64,000 nucleotides of DNA, from the NCBI GenBank assembly GCA_947652605.1, contig OX393579.1:25379674-25443673 (forward strand), written 5' to 3'. Positions 22,233 through 33,059 of this stretch are shown here, piece by piece. The translations under genes were made by a program, and so were the position numbers. This stretch comes from Elmis aenea (Eukaryota > Arthropoda > Insecta > Coleoptera > Elmidae). The stretch's first letter is position 1. Each line of letters begins with the position of its first letter. Below the pieces are notes generated by a model. That model was given only the letters and a program-made list of their open reading frames with translations. It did no database searches and was not told where the DNA came from.

Positions 22233-23170
22233 CAGAGTGTCCCAGATAAAATTTCCAGCATAAGGATCTCGCTTATTATAAGAGATACAGGTTTGCTTAA
22301 ATTAGATGAATTATTTCTAAGTATGAGAGGAGCTACAATCAATTTTTAAAAGTACAAAACTTCTCGTACCTACTTCAGATGTCATACAAAAAAAAATGAA
22401 AATTTTGAATTTATTTTTTCTCTTATCTTAATCATTAGATGAATTTTATTAGTACTTTCTTGAGTACTTTTTTATGGAGAATGTAACAAATAACTCTCAA
22501 AGTCAAGAAAAATCGAATTTACACATCACTTATCAAGCTATCTATGAAAATAACTAACTAAATGTTAAATGACAGTATCAGTTGTCTGCGGTAACATTTA
22601 TTAGAATTTTATTATTGTGTAATTCGATAGTCTTTATGGTAATTGTTATAATTATGGCTACATTTAAAAATAACGGAAAAGTTGACATGTTGAGATGCTA
22701 CATTCTTTGCTATAAAAATTGTGCAGAAGCTGAGCGAATATACTTGTTGTATCCAGAGAGAAGGCAACGAGAAGATACAACAGGTAACATCTCATTTAAA
22801 ACAAAAAACAAAAGAGCATTTAACTATTCCTTAGCCAACTTTGCGGTCCATAAGAAAAAATGAAATTAGGGAGGGGTAATATATCTCAAATGTAAGTGAA
22901 AATAACAGTTACGTTCTACATTAAAAAGTATCTTAATAAAGTACTAATAAAATTGATCTAATGATTAAGATAAAAAGTTATGAAAGAGAAAAGAAATTAA
23001 ACATTTTCATATTTGTTTCTATAGCATTTAAAGCACGAGGCATTTTGTACATTTAAAAATTGAGAGGAGTTACATCTCATACTTGGGAATAATTCATCTG
23101 ATTTAAGCAAACCTGTATCTCTTATAATAAGCGAGATCCCCATGCTGGAAACATTATCTGGGACACCCTG
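22233..23170. mobile_element. CAGGGTGTCCC-type MITE carrying a DUF4817-like fragment
   Basis: The terminal repeats begin CAGAGTGTCCCAGATAA and CAGGGTGTCCCAGATAA and stay alike for well over 150 bp, through CTCGCTTATTATAAGAGATA. TA lies on both sides (22231-22232, 23171-23172). The element sits inside the Tigger-like element, so it is the younger of the two. It contains a short coding remnant at 22654-22863. Confidence 0.8.
22654..22863 (+). pseudogene. DUF4817-like helix-turn-helix fragment
   Basis: A 69-codon open frame starts MATFKNNGKVDMLRCYILCY and continues with an AEAERIYLLYPERRQRE segment. That order (xxVDMLxxYxxxxxNxxxAxRLYxERxPxRR) is the signature of the DUF4817 helix-turn-helix domain found at the N-terminus of insect transposon-encoded proteins. 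After about 45 residues the similarity stops in lysine-rich sequence, so only the DNA-binding start of the parent protein remains. The frame is open upstream to 22582, but that part looks hydrophobic and unrelated. It is probably not a functional gene. Confidence 0.55.
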
Positions 23171-23292
23171 TACACATTTCAATAAAAATTAAACGACTAG
23201 ATACATTTTTTTTTATCCTTTCGACAACCCGGATTTTTTATTATTGGGACCATCCTAATCCCCAATTAGTTCGGATAATGGGAGTAGTACTG

Positions 23293-25901
23293 TACATACG
23301 AAGACGACCGAATATGTACAACTGAAGGTACTACTAAGCTTGAAAATCAATGGTACTTCTAAGTAGGGTACTAAGCAGTTAGTGCCCGTATTCGCTGACG
23401 GTAAAAATATAGCTATAGTATATCCCATATAAGACTTCTCATATCGGCTTAAGCAGTTGGAACAGCCCACATACATACACAATCTTGGATTATAATAAAC
23501 CTTAAATGATTTGTATGACACAACACCTAAAATCATAATCGCATACCACATCTTCCTAATTGCTTTTCTTTGAGCATAATGACCATAATGCTGCAGTTCT
23601 AAACAAGTTCTCGCTAAAATCTTATTACCTTATATACGCTATAATAGATTTTAAATTATAATTGTTTACAAGCAAAAACTTTTGGGAAACACTGATACAG
23701 ATATTAATTTTCTTTTACCTAAGAACCCAAATTAAACCTTATTGAACCTATAATTAGGGATCAAATTTCGACTGCTTGCAGTATACTTCATGAATCCGCC
23801 TTCAATTAGATTATAACTTTCATTGGCGTAGACTGAATTGTAAACACAAATAATATTTAAAGAAAGAGACGGAGATTGTGCATTTGTTTCGTTTAGTTCT
23901 GTCTCTTCTTAATCCGCTGTGAGCAATTTTAAAAGGAATATACTATACCCATGACCCATGGCTTCATGAGGATACTACACATATAATACCGAAATTCACG
24001 TGAACGAAGTTGCAGGTGAAAAAAAAATTAATTCGATTTTATTAGATCAACCATAAACATTTTATAAATTGTATACAAACGAACTTTATAAAATGTACGT
24101 GTGTACTGATAGATTACATTTTTTTTTAAATCTGTTAAGTGATATCCCGTGATCGACTTAAATAAATAAACATTGAACTTGATATTATACTGTTTACATT
24201 GTAATTCGTTTTAATGTTTACCATCATGCGAAATAGAAGAACGTAGTTGATGTTGCGCTGAGCGTTTAGTTATAAACGTATTTCGGGTAAATTTGATAGG
24301 TTATTTTGTCATCAGACACAAACAGTGACATCGTTAACGAATTGCTGCAGGAAAGAACGTTAGCACAATATTGATTTTCAGTTTGTTCTTCATAAATGAA
24401 TTTACTACCTATAAATTTTAAATGCACAAGCTGTAAAGAATTCCCGTTTAATTGCTTATCGACTTTATCGGCTCACTTATTCGTTTAAGAACAGCATCAA
24501 TATAAGCAGGTTAATTGTTGGAAACAGATGACGTAATAAAGTTTCTGCTGACAGACGATGAAACAAAAACCGAAATCATATTGAATGTTTGATTGCTGAT
24601 TTGTCTTGTCAGAGTTTGTAAAAACATGATAATAGTAGATTTTCGTGCTTTGGCGTTTCATATGTTAACGTCGAAACGAAAAGACTTTGCTGTCAAATTC
24701 TTGCTTTCTGAGGCTCCACTTTTCCAACTAATGCTGTCACCATTGTGTCGCCGATCTCGATGATAATATTACTTAAATTTTTTCATACTTAATGGTTAAA
24801 GGTATTATATTTTGCCAAAAAAATGTTTAAAGTACTTTTCAGAATTTACTGCTTTATTATTCGGCCAACCACTTATGCTCTCATGCTCTCAGTTATTATC
24901 GATTTGGTTTTGAGCTTTTAACATAAAATGCATGTTGACTCGATTATGTTCGGTTGGTGGTGTAGAATTGAAAATTTAAGCTCAGAAAACTCACAACTTT
25001 AAATTTTATTTTCGCTAAAACTCTCTTTATTCTTATTTTTTTATTTTTAAATTATTATTTAATTTTTAATATTGAAGGCGTTCCGTTCCCTATAATTTAT
25101 AATATCGTAAAATCATTGCTGTATCAAAATTATCTTAAAAATCAGTATTGAAAGATTGAAAGAACTTGTATCTCCGCGTTGTCAATATACAAAAATGTAA
25201 GTTGATTCCTTAATTCGTTCATTTGTTTGTTTCTAAAGTGAATTACACCTTTTTATCATACATCAAAATTTCGAAAAAAAAATTTTGCATGTCACCTCGG
25301 GGATCGATTTTTGATTAGTTTTAATTTGGCGGGTATATTTTTTTCTTTTGGTTGGACGTAAACTTAAGGTGCCTTTACACAAAAGCGCTTTCCCGTACGC
25401 TCAAGAGCTTACGGTTTAACACTACGGATTTTTTCATTATCTTCTAAAGAACCCCCTGAGATTGAATTTTTAAGCAAACGGCAACTTTTTTCTCCATTTG
25501 ATAATGTGTAATGGTATCATTACGACACCCTACAATACAAATTAAGTTAAATTAGACGTAATGTCCGTATTTTAAAAGAATATTATCATTAATAAGTAAA
25601 CCTTGACATTCTTAAATATCTTTACCCTTATTTTAAATAGATAAAAACGCTAAGAAAAAAGTTAAAAATGTTTGGAAAGTATAAAATCATAACTTTCATT
25701 ATATATTTTCTTTTTAAATTGGAAATAAACGTTTAAGATTTTTTTAAAATTTATTTGATTTGGTCACTAACAAAAACAACGTGTTTTTATACACATTTAT
25801 TTATTCAACTTCCTGTCTTTTACTTTAATCGAAATTTTAAAGTGTTTGTTTTTACCGCACCGGGTTTACAATTATTTTCAGTTACATACATGTTGACTAG
25901 G
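23293..25901. other. AT-rich intergenic DNA
   Basis: I find no gene or bounded element. A GTGCCTTTACAC motif near 25370 resembles the ends of some insect MITEs, without a partner. Confidence 0.5.
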
Positions 25902-26016
25902 GGTTCAATTACAAGTAAACTGTTAAGCGATTTAACCGGCCAATATGATTACCGAAATTACTGGTAAATTTTGACGACAAATACCGGTAATTTCGGTAAT
26001 TTACAACCGCCACTTT
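25902..26016. repeat. Dispersed ACCGGTAATTTCGG repeat, copy 1
   Basis: About 115 bp sharing CCAATATGATTACCGAA, CAAATACCGGTAATTTCGGT and CATTTACAACC-type segments with 52045-52166. The CCGG-rich composition suggests a hAT-derived repeat. Confidence 0.6.
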
Positions 26017-26934
26017 GCACTTAAATAAAAATTATGTTTTCTAATAAGTATAGTACAATCACACAAAATTACCGGCAATTTACCGTTTACTGATACATTT
26101 TGGATGCCTTTTTGTTGACTATTATCTACCACGTAAGTTTTAATGTACATTGGCAATTTTGTTATTATGGGATTTATAAATTTTAAATTAGCAAAACAAA
26201 TTAAATTCCATATAAAAAGTTGTTGCCAACTTTGTAAAAAAACGCCAAAAATAAAAAACATTTTAGACGCAAATTACGTTTCTAATGTACTGCAGATAAA
26301 ACAAAATTATAAATTTTTGTAAAAACAAAGCTGTGTAAACCATAAAGCAATTAAAACTGACTAATAATATTTTAGATAATACCATCGTCAGGAACGATTG
26401 CTATTTAAAAGAGATATGTTTAATAGATTAATTGAAAACCATTTATATTTAACAAATATTTGTTTGTTCTTTTGTTTATAATTATGTCCTTAGTTTTAAA
26501 GTATGTGACAGGAAGTGCTTTGTATTAAAAGAATAACTTTTAAACATACTTTTATGTCTATTAACTTGTAAATTTCCGTTTGTCTATCGTCCCAACCATT
26601 CATCCAAATTTGGATAACGATCTCAGCCCTTCCGAGGCCAATTAATATAATTTAGTCTTCTATATTCGGTAAGGCTGTCTACCCATGATTTACAATCATA
26701 TCGTTATCAAAACTTAAGCAAACATTACAGTGTGTATTCGTATATTGTCTTTTTGTCTGCAACAAATTAAAATGTTTGTGCAGTTCGTTCAAACCATACA
26801 CACATTTTTTTTAAATTCTTATATGTAAATCGACAACTTTAGGAATACTCATTTCGAAAAATAAACAGATTCTTTTTTAAAAATTCTACATTTAAAGCAC
26901 AAGGGACATGATTCAGTTTAAATTGTTTACAAAA
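26017..26934. other. AT-rich intergenic DNA
   Basis: No gene or repeat boundary recognised. Confidence 0.5.
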
Positions 26935-27416
26935 CAGGGTTAAAATAACTGTTATATGTAATAACTATGTAATAAATGTTTTAAATCGTTACTTTATTGT
27001 ATAACGTTATTTATTATTTGTTTTCGCTAAATAACGTTGTAAATAACATCAAAAAAATGAATCGTTATGTGTTATGAAGCTATGTAAATAATGATTTATA
27101 TCGTTATACAAATTAATATAATTTGTAAATTATATTTGGGATTCTTAAAGTGTAAATTTCAATAAACAGTACATAATTAATTATCTTTAGTTTTTTTATT
27201 TTAATTTTTCTATTTGAAATACAAACGCAATATAACTTTAGCTTAAAGGAAATTTAAATGAAATTAATAAAAAATAACGTTACAAAATAACCTTTCATAA
27301 AACGTTATTGTTTATTATAACGTTATTAAAATATCGTTACGTCATTGTATTATTATTCATAGTTCAATCGTTGTTATAACGTTATCGGGTATCGTTACGT
27401 TCCGTTTTCATCCCTG
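26935..27416. mobile_element. hAT-type MITE with perfect 8-bp target duplication
   Basis: The element begins CAGGGTTAAAATAACTG and its right end on the minus strand reads CAGGGATGAAAACGGAACG. It is flanked by TTACAAAA on both sides (26927-26934 and 27417-27424), the 8-bp duplication expected of hAT transposition. The 482-bp interior is rich in AACGTTAT and TAACGTTAT motifs and has no coding capacity. Confidence 0.85.
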
Positions 27417-28499
27417 TTACAAAAACAAAATTTTTAATCTGATCAATTAAACCTAAATTTATTATAATTATTGAAAATCACCCTTTCTAGAGCTTTCTTA
27501 TTATTTTAAAAGTTAAGCTTAAGAAACAACTTACCAAGCACTTCGAAAATCGTTCAATAAAAAAATTATTACGGTATTGCAAGATGATGACATGTTAATA
27601 TAGGAAAGTTTTAAAACTGCAAACTTTTCAAGTTTGTTTTAATCTCATTTTCGTCATGTCATTTTACAACTTGATACCCTTCAAACTCTTAACCGTCGGG
27701 CCATGTTATTTAGGCTAACTTACGCCAAAATCTTCAGTTTTCTAACAGGAACCACAAACATGAATCAACTGTAAATTTAGGTGAATATTATTATGTAGCG
27801 TTTGAGTCTGCTTAATACGTGTTCGCATTGTTGTGTACAATAAAACAATTACAGATAAACATTCCCTAAAATTGCATTTCACACGTTAAGCAGTGTAAAA
27901 TATTCAGTACAAATACAGTGGACATATACAGCTTTTCAATGATGAACGATAAATGAACGACAAATAAAAATGTTTCATAACAAAACAATCACAGCCGTGT
28001 ACCTTTGGACGAAACAGATACAATTCCCACGATGAGTAGGTACGGATACATCGGTAAATGGACCGTTGGAAAATTACCATTTACATTGAAAAAGTTGGCG
28101 CTGGTCCAAAGTTATAACAACATCTAATATCCCATTTCGAAATTCAATTTGCCAAACTTTTTTACATACATGTTTAATTTTGATCACCAAAACATATTCG
28201 CCCATGTTGAAGAATGTATGTAAGTATCAAAATATATGAATTTATTTTTTTCTTTACATTTTTTTTTCGTTTACCGGTCTCTGCTTTGCAAATTGATTTG
28301 TTTTTTGATGCCATGTGAAGCTAGAAACTAAAATGTGAACGTAAATACCAGTCACTTTAGTACCTGCTACACAGCAACCATGATATTAGCAAGTGTAATT
28401 TTTGATCTCCATATAAGCAACTTATATATAATTGACGTTACTTTTTTTTAAATAAATGTTTATTAGCAATAAAAACCTTTTACGTAAATGTATTATACC
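27417..28499. other. AT-rich intergenic DNA
   Basis: Nothing recognisable beyond the target duplication at its left edge. Confidence 0.5.
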
Positions 28500-28930
28500 C
28501 AAAAATTGGTTCTACGAGCTAACTGGGTGGCGTTTCTTGACGCAAGGGAAAGTCTATCCTTCGATGTCATACCACTGGAAACTTATTATTATATTAGCTC
28601 ATTTGGCCATATCCTCTTAAGACGTCCCTAATTTACCACCTGAATAAGGTCCGACGCTAGCTCATTGGGATGGCTTTGAAGTCTGTCGAAGTTTTTCTCA
28701 GCTCTTCTTCCACGTTCCTCTTCTATGAACGGTATGTTCAAGTCTGTATGCAAGGTGGCGTTACTTACATACTATGGAACTCCTTTTATAATTCTCAGTG
28801 TTTTTGCCTTGAATCTTTGAACGATATTTACATTAGACTTACTTGGGCATCCCCATAACACTATCCCGTAAATCCATAATATTTTGATTGCTGCTTTGTA
28901 CAGTAGGATCTTGTTTTCTAGTTATAATGA
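28500..28930 (-). pseudogene. Jockey-type LINE, C-terminal reverse transcriptase relic
   Basis: The minus strand reads NKILLYKAAIKILWIYGIVL, followed by WGCPSKSNVNIVQRFKAKTL, then TLHTDLNIPFIEEE and a NFDRLQSHPNELASDL block ending RRLKRxWP-like. This is the characteristic region downstream of the polymerase domain in Jockey-clade (BS-like) elements. There is one stop within it and everything upstream, including the active site, is missing. It is an old 5'-truncated insertion. Confidence 0.75.
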
Positions 28931-28934
28931 TGAT

Positions 28935-29095
28935 TTTGAATGCGTGTAAAAATCCAACGACAGTTCGTGCCTTTGTTCATGTACTGTTTTTACAGTCCAC
29001 AAACTAGTTCATGAATTGATCCGATAACTGCTGAAAGTAGACGATGAACTATCAGAGACTATGCTGGATCGTATATAGCCTAACTGAAACAAACC
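28935..29095. repeat. Dispersed repeat, copy 1
   Basis: About 160 bp related to 60303-60500: both carry GTTCATGTACTGTTTTTAC, then a CCACAAACTAG or CCACGAACTAG variant, then GATAACTGCTGAAA in the same order and orientation. No terminal repeats or coding signal were seen. Confidence 0.65.
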
Positions 29096-29622
29096 TAATG
29101 TCAGAATTAAAACCCTACTCCTTTATTAAAAGTTTCATGATGTCAGTAAAGCACATTTTTGTTTAAAGAGAAGGCAGCTGCAGTTAACTTTTGTAGATAT
29201 TTGTTAAAAGATTAATTGGAAATATGTTTACCAAAGAAATTTCCTAATTATATTTCATTGTGCCGATAATGATTTACCTAAAAACTATTCGTGCATGTAG
29301 AATTTATGCTAGAGATACGCTAGATTCCAGGGAATTAGCAAAACCGGCATCAACTTCTGTTTCCAGTTTCCTGTTCTCTTCCGGTTTCCTGGCAATTCCC
29401 GTTACTTTGCGCTTCACTTTGCCCATTCCTTACCCAGTAACCTCTCTTTGTATTAGCCAAAGTTGCAAGCCGGAATAATTTTATTTGCATTATTTTTGAA
29501 CTAAATTACCAAAGCCCTTCCTTAATAAAGACATTATTACTTTTCCAAATTCGTTAGCCTTTCAAAATAAAACAGGATAATTAACATTATTGTCGGTGCT
29601 TGGAAATCAGACATTCTTATTT
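29096..29622. other. Intergenic DNA
   Basis: One open frame of 72 codons (29260-29478) lies here. It has no recognisable domain and is not called. Confidence 0.45.
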
Positions 29623-30199
29623 TTAACCTTTAACTAGTCGCGTGTACTGTGTATACATAACTACTCGCATGGCGCCTCGGAGGCACCATTGGGGTTTTAT
29701 AACAATATTTTTGACTTAAAATCTTAAAAATGTGTTAAACTGCTTTATTCATGAAATATAAGCTAGATCTTAAAAAGAATAACAATGACTAAATAAATTA
29801 TAAGATATAAAAAATATATATCTGTATATAAAACATAACTGTAAAAACAGTTTTTTTTTTTTTTAATACGAATCAAACATTGGATGCAAAGCATTCACTG
29901 CACAATTTTATTGTATGCTCTGAACAAATATTTTTATGGCATTGCGAACAAATTTGTTGCGAATGTCGATTTTTAGCCCTAGGGCATAAATGATAGCGTT
30001 CATGCCGAGTAGCACATAATTGCATTTTACGGACTGTAAAATAGAGAAATATGAATAATACTATATAATTCGTATTCCTAAAAGTACAATTGAGGAATAC
30101 ATAAACAGATATTAGTGACAAAAAAATTATTAAAAATGTAACAACGATTTAAAAAACGCTTGGCGCCTCTGCGGCGCCGTGCGACTACTTAAAGGTTAA
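29623..30199. mobile_element. piggyBac-like remnant with TTAA target site
   Basis: TTAA lies at both edges (29623-29626 and 30196-30199). The terminal repeats are CCTTTAACTAGTCGC on the left and, on the minus strand, CCTTTAAGTAGTCGC on the right (one mismatch). Next to them are GC-rich palindromes, GGCGCCTCGGAGGCACC and GGCGCCTCTGCGGCGCC. The 0.58-kb interior keeps only the last part of the transposase gene. Confidence 0.82.
29873..30040 (-). pseudogene. piggyBac transposase C-terminal cysteine-rich domain
   Basis: The minus strand encodes a YHLCPRAKNRH, QQICSQCHKNICSEH and LCSEC series. This is the paired CxxC/CxxH zinc-binding pattern (cysteine-rich domain) that ends piggyBac transposases and recognises the terminal DNA. 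The catalytic DDD core is absent. The frame is open upstream to 30121, but those residues do not resemble the family. The fragment sits inside the TTAA-flanked element at 29623-30199, which fits an internally deleted copy. Confidence 0.72.
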
Positions 30200-30989
30200 A
30201 TAAATTCGTCGGTCGGTACGTGGAATTGTTATGACTTTTGGTATTCTATCAATGGACGTTTGCTCAAAACTAAACCAAATTAATAAAATATACATTGAAT
30301 ACTTCTCATTCAATTTAGGTATTAAAAGCCTTCAATACGTGCTTTGTTCTTGTTTAAAATGCTCATGGTATTCAAATTTTAGGATTTCGTTTACATTTTG
30401 TGGATTCAAATGGTAACGAAAATTTAAATTTTTAATATTATCTTCTTATACAAACATGAAATATGTTAAATTATTAAAAGGAGTGGCTATATTCCATAAA
30501 ATTTAATTTTGTTATCAAATCGTTCAAATACGCAAAGATAACAAAACGCGAGTGGCAGTCACAAATATTTGAAAGGATCTCCTCTAACATTGTTGATGCT
30601 GCCATTCTATATTTATCGAGAAATTATTAAAATGGCGTTGTTAAATTTTGAATATATCAGGGAAACAAAGATTTCCATTTGCATTGTGAACATATGTATA
30701 AAGGAAGGGATAGATGACAAGTGGTAGGGAAAAATGGAATTAATTAAAACCCGGCGCAGGGTTGATAGCAGTGACCACATTCAGTACTCAATCAAATTAC
30801 ATTTCCCTTCGCGTGTGGCCCGCTCAGTCATATGGAACTGGATTCTCAAACATTCAATAATTTTTGTTACGCTACCTGATTAAATAATATCTCTTTATCC
30901 CGCATAGTTTAAACTTCAAACAAAAAAATTTCTAATTTTGTTTTAAATGAAAATAATTTTAATAATAATAATAAATATATATATAAAAG
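30200..30989. other. AT-rich intergenic DNA
   Basis: No supported gene. A moderately GC-rich patch (30745-30860) was inspected and matches nothing I know. Confidence 0.45.
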
Positions 30990-31190
30990 TCCAGGCTGAC
31001 TCTGTGACTCTGTAACGCATGAAAATAGCTACAAAATAACGCATGAAAATAGCTACAAAATAAATTTGTCAGTTTTGACGTCTATCAGGGTTTGAGGTTA
31101 TGTTATTATAAAAGGTTATGTTATTATAAAAAGTAATAGTTTAAATTTAAGATATACAATATACCCGTCTTAGGACGGGCTACGTGCTAG
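30990..31190 (+). mobile_element. Non-autonomous Helitron, 3' terminus
   Basis: The right end has a perfect 6-bp hairpin CCCGTC-TTAG-GACGGG (31164-31179), then seven bases and CTAG (31187-31190) before a T. This is the Helitron 3' signature (hairpin, then CTRR, insertion before T). Two short tandem duplications lie inside (ACGCATGAAAATAGCTACAA and GGTTATGTTATTATAAAA, each twice). The left end, perhaps near TCCAGGCTGAC at 30990, is uncertain. Confidence 0.58.
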
Positions 31191-31307
31191 TTTTAAAATA
31201 ACAAGTATAAAATGTTACAATTTTCGAATGGTTTTATAAATATTACTGTTTTTAAAACACACACAAAAGTTGTGCTTTATTTGATTAACTTTTTAGAAAA
31301 AAATACC

Positions 31308-31575
31308 GTAAAATCTCGTGTATAATGCACACAATTTTTATTCATGTTTTTCTTCGATATCAAAAGTAACCCACTTTTAAAAGTCTGACCGTAAAAATGG
31401 CGCGAAATAGAATGTCACTGCCAAAACGCATACAGTAGTTTTTTAACAAATATTTTATAAATTAAAATATTAAAAACGTATAATGAGAATTTGTATTTTA
31501 CCGAAAAATTTTGGACTTAATTAAGCATGCGTATTATACATTCACGAGTGCGTACAATACGCGAAATTTTACGAT
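31308..31575. mobile_element. Short MITE with CGTAAAAT-type terminal repeats
   Basis: The left end CCGTAAAATCTCGTGTATAA pairs with the right end (minus strand) CGTAAAATTTCGCGTATTG. The ends resemble the pogo/Tigger-related repeats that start CCGTATTTACTCG. TA lies left of the element; the right target site is imperfect. Confidence 0.55.
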
Positions 31576-32156
31576 AATTATCAACAAAATTAGTGAAACA
31601 TCGACTACTGTTGTGGAATACAACACAAAAATGCTTTTAGCAAGTCTCATAACTCACTTGCCTTTTCAAATAAAAAACAAAATAATGTCTTTTATGCACT
31701 TTCTTAACGTAGATTATAGTTGAGCAAAAAGTTTTATTTGTGTTTGCTAGTTTTTGAATTATGAAGTTTAGTTTTCCAAACTTTACTTGTTCATGAAAAC
31801 GTTAATTAGCTTTGTTTTCAAGCTGTCCAAATACGTAACTTACTGCAATTAATTTTGTTTTTTACTACAATCGTAGACGTGTTGGTCAACTTCAACCTCA
31901 AAAGAAGTACAACTATAAATAAATTAGCAAGGTTTGGGAAAATGTGCAGCAATTCTAGCGAAAAATGTTGTTAATCAAATTATAGTATGAGGAGCGCAAA
32001 CGCGTTTACAATTTAATTATTTGATGTACATTTGACTGATCTAAAATTAGTGTTTATTATCCTCTCACGTCACAAAAATCTCATTTTAATTACAACCTAA
32101 TAATGTAAAAGCTACTCATCTAAACATTTAAATTTTACTTTATAAATGTTGATATG
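31576..32156. other. AT-rich intergenic DNA
   Basis: No gene or element boundary recognised. Confidence 0.5.
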
Positions 32157-32337
32157 CAGGGTGTCCCAGCCAAGACGAATTATTCGATAGCTGCTATAAG
32201 TACAAATTTTAAAAAAGGTTTCGAATAAAAGTTGTTTGCTATCATTTATTACACAACCTAAAACTATTATCAACTAAACTCAGTATTTTGTTTTTGTGCA
32301 CCGATACGTAACTTTGTTTTTCTAAATAGACACCCCG
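32157..32337. mobile_element. Small CAGGGTGTCCC-type MITE
   Basis: Begins CAGGGTGTCCCAGCC and ends with minus-strand CGGGGTGTCTA next to TA. At 181 bp it is far shorter than the related element at 22233-23170 and has no coding content. Only the outermost bases pair. Confidence 0.5.
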
Positions 32338-32754
32338 TATATTGTGTAAGTTTTAGATGCAAAATTAATTGTTCTTTCAAAAATATATAAGATTTTTTGT
32401 ATCGAAAATCAATAGTTTTTGAGTAATTCAAGGTTTTATGAAAATATTGACCGAAACAGGGCAATTATTAATATTTTGTTGTGTTGGAAGTATAATTCTT
32501 TAAAAGCATGAAAATAATGTTAACAAAATTGTTTAAAAATAAAATTAATTATATAAAGTATTTGAAGGATTATTTTAAAAACATCCTTTTATTAGTAATC
32601 GAAAAACAATTGTAATTACCTAGCTTAATAAGCTGCGATGTCAATAAAATTAATTTACTCCTAGCAAATACCTATTTTCTAAAACAAACAAAAACTATGC
32701 AAAGGACGAATAATACTTCCACACCCCTATGTTATCACATACACAGGGCCATTC
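32338..32754. other. AT-rich intergenic DNA
   Basis: Nothing recognised. Confidence 0.5.
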
Positions 32755-33040
32755 AAAAAGACTGCAACACATGAAAAAGTTCTTTATTATCGATTTGTCA
32801 AAACATTTTATTGTTTATAAAAGTTAATGCACGGCTTAAAACGAATTTTAAGATAAAAAAAGGTTTAATAAAGATTCCTTTGACACTAGATTTTAGCGAT
32901 TTTAGAAATATTCAACTGAAAAAAATATTTTATTTCAAGAGTTACAAAACAATTCGAAGAACAAAATTGTTTTAAGTTTAAAAACGTCACTAAATATGAA
33001 ATATTGTTTTCTTAGAAAATGTATGCATTTGAAATACATA
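32755..33040. repeat. CATTCAAAAAG-family repeat, single end
   Basis: Starts near CAGGGCCATTCAAAAAGAC and shares CACTAGATTTTAGCGATTTT, TTTCAAGAGTTACAAAA and related segments with 62005-62260 and, inverted, 63340-63655. Only one end is present; the LINE at 33060 begins where the other half would be expected. Confidence 0.6.
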
Positions 33041-33059
33041 GGTAGCTAATAATAATTAC

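Larger units (their letters stand above)
22060..23292. mobile_element. Tigger/pogo-like MITE interrupted by a second MITE
   Basis: The left end CAGTAGAACCTCTATTATCC and right end (minus strand) CAGTACTACTCCCATTATCC are typical of Tigger/pogo terminal repeats. TA flanks both ends (22058-22059, 23293-23294). Only about 170 bp on the left and 120 bp on the right belong to it; the middle is the insertion at 22233-23170. Confidence 0.75.

Noticed and set aside
29260..29478. 72-codon serine/proline-rich frame
   Set aside because: No recognisable domain or gene context.
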